Positions 34,201 to 42,200 of a DNA stretch of 64,000 nt are shown here, in pieces. Within the stretch, counting starts at the first letter, position 1. Each line of letters starts with the position of its first letter. Under the pieces are notes generated by a model. That model saw only the letters and a program-made list of their open reading frames with translations, was not told where the DNA came from and searched no databases. The DNA lies in NCBI GenBank assembly GCA_911728435.2, contig OU452205.1, forward strand, positions 5,958,260-6,022,259, in the 5' to 3' direction. Made by a program: the position numbers and the translations under genes. Source of the stretch: Apoderus coryli. Lineage: Eukaryota > Arthropoda > Insecta > Coleoptera > Attelabidae.

Positions 34201-36828
34201 TCGGCCGGCGCGTCTATGTGTTGGTAGTTCTGCTTTATGGGGTCAGTGACCTCCCAGGCAGCCGATATAGGAACTGTGGTTCGCTCGGCGTACTACCAAC
34301 GAAAACTAGATGTCGCCAAACACATCCTTTTACATCTCCGTACCGTGTGGGGTATATACCACATTATTTACGAGAGTTTGACTGTCAACTACTGACCGAT
34401 CACCACTGATGAGTCGTGGATCGACGAAACGGCCGTCTGGTGAAAGTATAGTGGTTGACAGACAAACTCTCGGAATTTAAGTCTTGTTTTGTTAAACAAG
34501 CCCATTTCAAATATAGGCGGTCCCGCTTAAGGGAATATCGGCGCGTCTATGTGTTGGTAGTTCTGCTTTATGGGGTCAGTGACCTCCCAGGCAGCCGATA
34601 TAGGAACTGTTGTTCGCTCGGCGTACTACCAACGAAAACTCGTTGTCGCCAAACACATCCTTTTACCTTTTTATGTTTATTTGTTGTGTTTTTTCAGTAT
34701 TCGTTTTGAAACAGCGTAATTCCACCAAAAATAGAGAAAATATCGTGATTAAAAAAACAAATTGCTGAGAGAAGATCAGGGTTGAATGTGATTCCAGTTG
34801 ATAATAGCTGCTACAGCTGTTGCGCTCCACAGGGTGGTTCCAAATTTCGGGACAGAAACTTTTTTGTTGCGTTGAGCATATACGTAATGAGAAAATGCTG
34901 ATCTTCTCTGAGCATTTTTTTGTAATCACGACATTTTCTCTATTTTTGATGGAATTACACTGTTTCAAAGGGAATGCTGAAAAAACACAACAAATAAACA
35001 TAAAAAGGTAAGTTTAATCAGAAAACTAACAAAATTAGAAAAAATAATGAACAAATCTGAATAAAAATTTCTGGCATACCATCGTTACTGAAAAATCAAT
35101 CTACAATTAAAAAAAAATCATCAAAATCACATGAGCGCTTCGCGAGGAAGTCAACTTTAAAATTGGGGCCGGATTTTTTTGCCGGTGAGTGTATATCAGG
35201 TCCAGAATGCCGGGCCCTTAATGGTAGCCACAGATGCTTGATATTTCTCTACCTTTAGTTTAGCATGACCGGTTAATTTACTAGAATTACATTTATTATA
35301 CTGAATCAGCCGGTGCTGACAGTCCTCCAGACCGGTTTTACTTTTTCGATTCACGCCATGATAGCCAGTTGTCAATCATAAACCATATATATTTACTTGC
35401 TATTGCTAATATTTCAGTTACATGTGAGCTCATATCCATAAGAGATTGTTAACATATGTTTAAGGTACATGTGACGCTCCCGACTCTACATTGTTGGAAT
35501 GGGCGGCCGATGGAGAGCATTTTTTAACAGCAACAACCGCACCACGACTTCGGATCGCTAACGGTTATAAGATATGGCATTATAGTGGCGCATTACTGTT
35601 TGAAAAAGATGCTAAAGAAAAGGAAGAACTATATGACGCTTGTTGGAAGGTATGTACAAATTACATTACGAAATTCAAGAACTAACTTATCAGAACTAAC
35701 ATTGTTATTATTAACAGCACTCTTCATTATAATCACAGAATAGCTGATTGTTTTGAAAGATATTTTGTGTCATACAAAGCTTCCTAACTAAAATATATTC
35801 ATCTACTAGTTCTAATTGCGATTATTATGTATGTATGTATATGTAAGATAATCAGGGTGTTAGATATTTTGATATACCGTTTATTGAAAAACCGTATACG
35901 TATATTAGTAATTTTTTACAGCCATATCCGAAATTAGCCTTCAAAGAACCTGAAATATCAATAAAGAAAGTCGAAGGTATTGCCCCCAGTCAACCACAAG
36001 CCTCTAAGCAGGTGTATCGGCCCCCGTCAGCCAGAAATCGTCCACATGTAGCGTTTAATTTGCATGAGGAGACGGTTGCTAAAAAAGTTGGTATGTACGG
36101 GAACACGATAATTTTGTAATATTCTCTTGACTGTTTTATTTTAATTGCCAGGAGGTGCTCCATCAAAAGCTGCATTGAAAAATAAGAAGAAAAGGGAAGC
36201 GCGAAAGGCGAATAAGCCAGCAGATGAGTTGAATGAGAATGACTCATCTAATTCTCCTGCAGTTAGTAGTGTACAAATTAACTTAAGTGGTGATCCAGAA
36301 CATGATAAAAAATTGAAGAATATCAAAAAGGTAAATAATTTAGCGCATCATTTTAAACTATGATCCTTTAAAATATTATAAATTACCAGAAAAAGTCGCA
36401 TCCCTAATAAGAAAAGCAACAGTTGGAAGGGAAGCATATAGCGCAAATAGATAACAACTTAAATTAACTTTTATTGACAGACTTAACAAAAAATTATGCT
36501 AAATTCACACTGAGTGTCGTTGAATGTCCTAGTTTTATTTGATGACAACCGTACCTGATTTTAATTTTTGTATTCTAAATTTAGCTGAGTTTCCTGACAA
36601 TATACTATTATAATAGTTTAAAGTAAGAACCAGTGATGAATAAGTTTTCAATTTTATTGTATTCATTAATATATCGTAATTATTTTCGATTTCTCTTAAT
36701 AGAAATTGGATGCAATTGAAAAACTCAAGCGGGATCAAGCGGAAGGAAAAACGTTGGAAGTTAACCAATTAGCCAAAATTAAAAATGAAGCTCTCCTACT
36801 AAAGGAATTGCAGGAATTAAAGGTGTGA
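28206..36828 (+). CDS. eIF2A: Eukaryotic translation initiation factor 2A (eIF2A), nine exons, 569 aa
   Basis: Exons 28206-28233, 28301-28442, 28499-28921, 29307-29518, 31408-31653, 35465-35649, 35922-36090, 36152-36330 and 36703-36828 join in frame to 570 codons including TGA. Human eIF2A is about 585 residues, so this is full length. The N-terminal two thirds are a WD40-like beta propeller, with family hallmarks such as EFCVVYGFMPAKASIFNLKC (exon 5), GFGNLRGQIETWD and TATTAPRLRIANGYKIWHYS (exon 6). The C-terminus has VYRPPSAR, GAPSKAALKNKKKREARKA and the helical end. The protein is cytosolic and can deliver initiator tRNA to 40S ribosomes in a GTP-independent, mostly non-canonical manner. 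Introns 4 and 5 have been enlarged by transposons. Confidence 0.96.
28301..28442 (+). CDS. eIF2A: eIF2A exon 2
   Basis: Follows TTAATTACAG; encodes the SSIEVCMSLGPPQFGKLEQ region and the SYLAYIKGP blade strand. Donor GTACAT, phase 2. Confidence 0.9.
28499..28921 (+). CDS. eIF2A: eIF2A exon 3
   Basis: The largest exon; VIKVLDTGNWQ through ASSPGQPSFG, propeller blades. Acceptor TTTTTAG, donor GTAAGT, phase 2 at both ends. Confidence 0.93.
29307..29518 (+). CDS. eIF2A: eIF2A exon 4
   Basis: LFKYPELNDSQAIANKSFFQ to GQTSIITL; contains the DKVQFLWNSKGNNAL strand pair and YYGKQGLHF. Donor GTAAGT, phase 1. Confidence 0.93.
29580..30725 (+). mobile_element. 5'-truncated LINE in eIF2A intron 4
   Basis: The reverse transcriptase starts mid-domain at YLSDRIQHVLYGGRYSE and continues through GVPLRSVLGPLLFLIYVNDL, the catalytic FADD, and FLGVHLDPKLTWESHV to the KLQRRCLRTMLGLG region. 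One stop at 30438-30440 precedes NKLPSHIKNL, and translatable homology runs to about 30571. The 3' UTR ends in ATAAAAAATATATC near 30725. It has the same orientation as eIF2A. Compared with the other LINEs here it is well preserved, so a rather recent insertion. Confidence 0.85.
29592..30571 (+). pseudogene. LINE reverse transcriptase C-terminal half
   Basis: 282 open codons with GVP(Q to L)RSVLGPLL and FADDTT, followed by a stop and a further in-frame 40 or so codons. It lacks endonuclease and fingers, so it is nonfunctional. Palm and thumb are readable. Confidence 0.85.
31408..31653 (+). CDS. eIF2A: eIF2A exon 5
   Basis: SKEGPIYSVKWSPKNQEFC through VNKTKI; carries the family's best conserved motif (YGFMPAKASIFNLKC). 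Separated from exon 4 by an intron holding a LINE. Confidence 0.95.
32371..32745 (+). pseudogene. Tc1-like transposase N-terminus
   Basis: VARIVALI...VQDAWNRYFETGNFNRRVGSGRKRKPSAIDDRFI is the paired helix-turn-helix with the GRPR-like hinge of Tc1 transposases; VSESTIR completes the second HTH. A TGA at about 32650 interrupts the frame before LKKPCHSTPAS. Confidence 0.8.
32955..33662 (+). mobile_element. Mariner deletion derivative nested in the Tc1-like element
   Basis: Ends TACGAGGCATGTTTTTTAAG at 32957 and its inverted copy ending 33660 sit between TA duplications. The inverted arms extend about 190 bp. The right arm contains the transposase C-terminal codons (AAEFYEEGIQKLVPRYDKCL), so the left arm is an inverted copy of coding sequence. 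The frame at 33150-33450 reads RLGSALTFLERYHNEGEDFL and VTGDETWVAYVTPESKQQSM (first catalytic Asp) to VLLVEFLPR. The segment with the second and third Asp is missing. Confidence 0.88.
33664..34010 (+). pseudogene. Tc1-like transposase C-terminus
   Basis: LMQDKARPHVARVVNEYLD and, after a stop at about 33795, PACSPALNPIEHLWDQLQRR with IDSMPNRLNKVILARGHHT. These are the second and third acidic blocks of the DDE domain of Tc1-like enzymes. The frame has stops, so it is dead. Confidence 0.85.
34158..34199 (-). ncRNA. Hammerhead ribozyme, canonical core
   Basis: Read on the minus strand: CACCA, CTGATGA, GTCG-TGGAT-CGAC, GAAA, CGGCCG, TC, TGGTG. Stem I is CACCA/TGGTG, stem II GTCG/CGAC, stem III only two pairs closing on G-TC, which is the preferred GUH cleavage triplet. 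All invariant core bases are present. Confidence 0.85.
34207..34332. repeat. 126-bp direct repeat, copy 1
   Basis: Begins GGCGCGTCTATGTGTTGG and ends CACATCCTTTTA. It is nearly identical to 34540-34665. Less AT-rich than its surroundings; no ORF function recognised. Confidence 0.85.
34401..34442 (+). ncRNA. Hammerhead ribozyme, canonical core, second copy
   Basis: Identical over 42 nt to the copy at 34158-34199 but on the plus strand, so it would be in sense within the eIF2A intron 5 transcript. Cleavage is predicted after the GTC at about 34435-34437. Confidence 0.85.
34540..34665. repeat. 126-bp direct repeat, copy 2
   Basis: Same sequence as 34207-34332 with a handful of substitutions, same orientation. 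Confidence 0.85.
35465..35649 (+). CDS. eIF2A: eIF2A exon 6
   Basis: GTCDAPDSTLLEWAADGEHF to ELYDACWK, last propeller part. The acceptor TTTAAG has a poor pyrimidine tract, but phase and homology support it. Confidence 0.93.
35922..36090 (+). CDS. eIF2A: eIF2A exon 7
   Basis: PYPKLAFKEPEISIKKVEG to HEETVAKKV, the linker with VYRPPSARNRP. Acceptor TTTTTTACAG, donor GTATGT, phase 1. Confidence 0.93.
36152..36330 (+). CDS. eIF2A: eIF2A exon 8
   Basis: GGAPSKAALKNKKKREARKA followed by an acidic, Ser/Asn-rich stretch to KLKNIKK. Basic segment typical of the eIF2A C-terminal region. Confidence 0.93.
36703..36828 (+). CDS. eIF2A: eIF2A exon 9 with stop
   Basis: KLDAIEKLKRDQAEGKTLEV to LKELQELKV then TGA; the family's terminal amphipathic helices. 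AATAAA occurs downstream near 36979. Confidence 0.93.
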   Translation, partial: KLDAIEKLKRDQAEGKTLEVNQLAKIKNEALLLKELQELKV

Positions 36829-37540
36829 TTTTTGCATTCATAAAATATGTTTTGAGAGAAACTTATTATGATTATATTTTAAAAAATAACGGTATGTTCA
36901 TTTTTTATATTATTTGTTATATTCAAATATACATCTAAGTTGAAAAGAAAAACTTAAAATATTAAAAGATATTTTAATTAATAAAAGTTGTTTTGATCTA
37001 TTTTTATCTATTATGAAACGTGCATTTACACCAATATCGTTCGTTTACAAAATGTTTATTTATTTATACGGACTATAACCCCATTAATTTTAATATGTAA
37101 TACGCACGCAGGACGACAGCAGCAAATCAAAAGTGTCCTAAAAAATAGGGGTTGCAATTTGAAACAAACTGACGTGTCTCGGCTTATATTTTAAAAATGT
37201 ACCATTTTGAAAATAATCGACCGGTCCGTTACTTTACGGACACGCTTAAGTAATAAAGGACCCAAATGGGATCCTTTACACCAAAAGTAACTACTATAGG
37301 CCTAGAGATTCATTAACTCGAACAAGCTGAGTTTTTCCTGTGAAGTAGTTTTCTTGTAACGAGAGCTGACAATTGTTTTTTTACCGACTGGCATCCAACA
37401 GGTTTTACTTTTTTTTACGTGGTGTGCTCCACGGACACCGGGCAAGTACACATGCAACATTGCATTCTATTATGGAAATTAGATTGAAACGGATACAAAT
37501 AAAAGTAACTTTATTAGACTAATCCAATGAATGTGCAGAG
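36829..37540. repeat. Intergenic with a dispersed transposon-end repeat
   Basis: 37105-37225 (GACGACAGCAGCAAATCAAA ... TGTACCATTTTGAAAATAAT) is shared with 39745-39925 and 51180-51350, and is the end region of a CAGGGTGTCC-type element. The rest is unremarkable. Confidence 0.55.
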
Positions 37541-38960
37541 GATTTATTTTATTTATTTATTTATTAGCAACATACAGATCTGACGATCCAATTACATGTT
37601 GAAATTTATCTAATAACAATACACTAATAAAGCTAACATTAACAACATAAAGTAAAATAAAACAAAAAAAAAAAAAAAAAGAAATACAGAAAATCAAAAA
37701 GAAAGAAAATACAATCAATAATAATTAATATAGGTACAAAAAAAATCCAATTAGTGATTAAACTTCAAATAGTTTACTATTAATTTCTTAAACTGAAGCA
37801 GATTATCATTGAAAATATCACAATGATGTTGACATTGATTTTAGTTTCTTAACATCATTGAAATCGGGGAATTCTGTTGGTAGTTCGTTCTTGGTATTAC
37901 TGTCATAAATGTTTTATTGTTGGTGGTACGAGTTTTTATCGAGGGCACTAGTATATTAATTTTCTCTAGTATAGTTGGGTCATAAACTCTATTATTAATT
38001 ATTTTGAATAAATAACATACACCTTGTAAGAATCTTCTATTAAATAATGATAGTAAATTGTATCTTGTTAGCTTGCGCTCATAGTCGGAGATGTGACAGT
38101 TAAATATTAAGAAATCTGTCTGTCTAATAAACTTTCTTTGCACCCTTTCAATCATTAGTATATACTTAGTATACATAGGCGACCAAACTATGGAGCAGTA
38201 TTCGAGCTTGGAACGTACGAATGCGTTATAAAGTAGAGATAGAGTGGTTTTATTTCGAAAATCTCTTGAGTTTCTGATCACAAATCAGATTTCTATAAGA
38301 AGCATTTGTGATATTAATTATATGGTTGGAAAACGTTAATTTATTATCAAAAAGGATGCCCAGATCTTTAATCAAACTTGCTCTACTCAATCTGATATTG
38401 TTAATATTGTATGGATAGATGATCGGTGTTTTTATATAATTGTATGTCATACTTTTACATTTTGAAATATTAAAAAATAAACAGTTTTTAATAGTCCAAT
38501 GATAAATAGCGATCAAATCAAGTTGAAGATCCTCACAGTGCTATTAACCTCCTTGAAAATTTTCATGTCGTCTTTAAAAATTAAGCAGCTACTAATTTTG
38601 AGTACTGACGAAATATCATCAATAAATACAAGGAATAATAGTGGACCAAGTGTACTCCCTTGTAGAACCCCTGAGGAAGGCACAAATTTGTTGGACTCCC
38701 AACCCTGGATTGTAACTAAATGAGTTCGATTTTCTAATTATGACTTTATGAAATTACACGTGCTATTTGAGAACGACCTCTGCTTTAATTTGGCTAAGAG
38801 AATCGTGTGGTTAACTCTGTCCAAGGCTTTGGCAAAGTCTGTATATATTACGTCCACTTGTTTTCCCTCAGCCAAAGCATCAGCAGTCACAGACACAAAA
38901 TTGACCAGATTTCCGGCCACGGATCTACCCTCATTGTTGTTACTTTAATAATAATTCCTG
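37541..38960 (-). mobile_element. 5'-truncated LINE downstream of the first receptor gene
   Basis: On the minus strand the RT reads GNLVNFVSVTADALAEGKQV, YTDFAKALDRVNH (first Asp), SSGVLQGSTLGPLLFLVFID, then FKDDMK in place of the usual ADD, and on to LIKDLGILFDNKLTFSNHI and SKLEYCSIVWSPMYTKYI. Frameshifts separate the parts. The 3' UTR (37560-37840) ends in an AAAT repeat. A copy of this 3' UTR alone is at 49469-49772. Confidence 0.85.
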
Positions 38961-39167
38961 TTCCTTTCAATGGATATGAACATTGTACCAGATCTACATT
39001 TAATGGCAAATTAATTAATTAACCTTTACGATCATACGTACTGTTAAACACACAAAACGATTTTATTTTTTAATGAATATTACAATATATTTCATTAAAC
39101 TATACACAACAAGATATATACTCGGAAATAAAAATAATCATAATATATTAACATGTAATAATATTTT

Positions 39168-39245
39168 TTAAAGAATTACATTTTTCATATTCTTGTAATT
39201 AAATTGTATTAATACCAATTCGTACGAAACGATTGTACTTGCAAT
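39168..39245 (-). CDS. Gustatory receptor 1, exon 7 with stop
   Basis: 25 codons plus TAA: IASTIVSYELVLIQFNYKN and a short tail. It carries the family signature at the end of TM7. Confidence 0.93.
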   Translation of the reverse strand: MASTIVSYELVLIQFNYKNMKNVIL

Positions 39246-42200
39246 CTGAAAAAAAAATATTCCGTTTAATATTGGTCATTAAAACTTAGAATTCACTAGC
39301 AAAAGTGACTGATGAATTAAGCCTAGTTTGCAGAGCTTTATCTGTCGCCAGCTACACCTCCCACTTCTGCTGCTGTCGTCCTGAGTACAATGATGTGCCA
39401 CATGTGCGGAGTAACATAAGAAAATGCAGGTTTTTGCTTCCTTATCGACTTTTGGATGTGTCGCTTTGTGAAATGAATCAATCAATTTTGTTTCTAAGAA
39501 GACTATCTAGAGCAATTGCTCAAAGTGGGCACCGTTAACCGTTTGGCAATGGGTAACCTTTCCACGAACGACCGTTGCACGTTTTCTATGATCTCAGGAG
39601 TGATCAATTGCATCTCGTTTTGAATGTGGCGGTAGACACGGTTTTTGAGATGTCCCCATAGCAAAAACTGTAAGGGTTCAAATTGGGTGATCTTGTTATG
39701 TGTTTAGTACAATAGCAGCCATTTCTCAAATATTTTCTTATGTTATCCCCCCACATGTGGCATCATTGTACTCGACGACAGCATCAATTCAAAGTGCCCT
39801 AAAAAAATAGGGGTTGGAATCAAATACGTAGTCTAGAAAATTGCTAAACATACAACTGACGTGTCTTGGCTTTTCTTTTAAAACTGTACCATTTTGAAAA
39901 TAATCACCCGGACACCCTGTAGATATAAATGAAAAGAAATGCACAGTGCTTTAAAATCCAAATAAGGTAAAGACGTATCAGTTGGGCGGAGTGTTGGTTA
40001 GGAAAGCATCAATTTTGATCCTCCCGCGACAATGCGAAACTCTGCGAACTAGGCTTTATACTCCATGTGGAATCAACCAATTGATTGATTTTTGTTCCTT
40101 GATCCCTCAAATTTTTCTAATAATTTGGTATACTGGTAAAGAGAACTGAAATCGAAAATTTTGGCTGGGGTTTTTTGACTATTCAGATGCTGAGTATTAA
40201 AAATTCAACATAGTGATATTTTGCCAGACATACAACGAATACTTCTGGCTCAGGCACTATTTGACTTAGAGAGTTGAAATTACCGCTGATTTCTTCAGTT
40301 TTTTATGGGATTTTATTTGATCTGATTTGGAACAGATTATTGTGTCCAACATAAGTACTGAATCTGTAGTTGCCAAACCAGCTGGAGCAGCTAGCCTACA
40401 GCGATGTTTGATAATTCTGTGTTTGTATGTCTCCTAATGATCATATTATCAGCACCGCAGAGTTTCTAGGGTGCATCCTACGAAGGTCATCGAGGAGATC
40501 CTGATATTTCGTCCGTTTCTCGTTCTCCTCAACAATATTGTTCGGCTCGGCCGGAGCCCTGAATGCCATCCAAATCTGTACTTTTTGTATTTAAAAAACC
40601 AAAAGTTGTTACCTACATGAAAACTACTATTTGTAAAGTTCAATTTCACATATTTAAACGTAAAATAGGCAATGTAAACATCTAAATTTTACAGTATTTA
40701 CCTTTAATATGAGGTTCCTAGTGACTTTGAACAAGTTTTTTCCTGTTAGGACCACTTCAGTTGTTTGCAAGTGTACAATAAATCGGTCTACCTATAACAA
40801 TTGAGACTTATAATAGACCCAGTTATGTGGGTTTGAAAGGTACCTAATATGATTTATTTTCTATGGATACTCTTTAGCTTATGTTACAAGTTAATTGCGA
40901 AAGCAGAAACAATATCTTCTTTCTACTCCTGTTTTATTAAGCCGTCTATGGCAAAACTGTTAACGTGACATGTAAATTCAATCTTACATAAGTGTTACGT
41001 AATGAATATTACATAACACTTTGGGGAATTTTATTTTTTATTATGGAATTATGTCAAACACAAATGTCAAATAAATTCAAATATTTAAATATCATAATTA
41101 CCATTTCTTCTGTGTTAAGTATCTCTGCTTAAATTTTAATTCTGAAATGGATTATGATTCTGCAAAGTCGTAGAAAAAGTCTAGTACATAACTCGAGCTG
41201 TACATAATTTTCCATGCTCGAGACTATTGCCTCACTCGCCTGTAAAATATCATTTACAGCACATGTTATGTAATATACTATTATCTACAACTGTCAAGTG
41301 TGACACTATTTTCAATGCCATAAATTACCGCACTAGTGCGTTTTTGAATACATTACCGCACTAGTACGATAATGAAAATGTTTATCTTTGGTGCTATGTG
41401 CTATGGTTACAAAATATGGCCACCGGTACCTTGTGTTGTCAGCGAATATTAACAATAAATTGAAATTTTATGATACAATGTTAATAATGATACTAATAAA
41501 CAGTTGTAGATAAAATTTTCTACGTAACAATGATATTGATAGGAAAAATCAACGCACTTATTCAATTTCAAAATAGCGCTTGGCCGCCATTTTAAAAGTT
41601 AGAACTGTCAATTATACGTCAAAAAGTGACATTGAACAAGCCCAAATTTTGTGTCAACATTTAAATCCGTTTTCGAGACATCGCCTGATATGGCCGAGTG
41701 CCATTCTGAATGGACCACCCGGTACAAATAGTCTGTTTGTATACACTGATGGCGGGTTCGATAAAATCATATTGGCTGGCGAGTCCATGGTTGGGACATA
41801 CATAAACCGGTTTATACATTTTTTGAGGGTCTCACCTTTTGTAGAATCTCTCTTCAACGTTTCGCCTACACAAGTAGTAATGTTACTCAAAAATCAGTAG
41901 GTGGGTATATTGTATTTTTGTTAATGTTTATTTCTTAAAGATTTCATTATTTAAAACAAACATTTACCTCAAAATTGTATGTACTAGTTGAGACACTAGT
42001 AAGTACACGTTGAATTTCATGAGTTTCGTCATTTACGTTACCACCATAAAAGCATACACATATTATTCTGAATAACAGCAATCCGAATGATTCATAAAAA
42101 TACACTTTTTCGAAAAAAACCATCGGCGATAGGCTGCTGAATAACTGAATCAATACAAAATAGAGGTTCGATGAATACGATAGTATAATAAACCATGATA

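Larger units (their letters stand above)
34094..34508. mobile_element. Fold-back (Penelope-type pseudo-LTR pair) with two hammerhead ribozymes
   Basis: Arms 34094-34206 and 34394-34508 are inverted copies with a 190-bp centre. Each arm encodes a 42-nt hammerhead ribozyme. Hammerheads of this minimal form are established components of Penelope-like element pseudo-LTRs and of retrozymes. A 126-bp direct repeat beginning GGCGCGTCTATG starts inside the centre (34207) and again after the right arm (34540). Confidence 0.75.
31923..35193 (+). mobile_element. Tc1-like transposon in eIF2A intron 5, carrying nested insertions
   Basis: Ends TACACTCACCGGCAAAAAA (31923) and its inverted copy ending at 35193 are flanked by TA. 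The plus strand carries a broken Tc1-like transposase interrupted by a mariner at 32957-33660. To its right are a fold-back with hammerhead ribozymes (34094-34508), a 126-bp direct repeat (34207-34332, 34540-34665) and another palindrome (34667-35007). Subterminal inverted similarity (GTTACTGAAAAATCAATCTAC at the right, its complement near 32040) supports one original element. Confidence 0.85.

Noticed and set aside
40449..40649. 66-codon minus-strand frame considered as a receptor exon
   Set aside because: It does not match the receptor pattern, and exon 6 was found at 40702-40791 with correct phase and motif.
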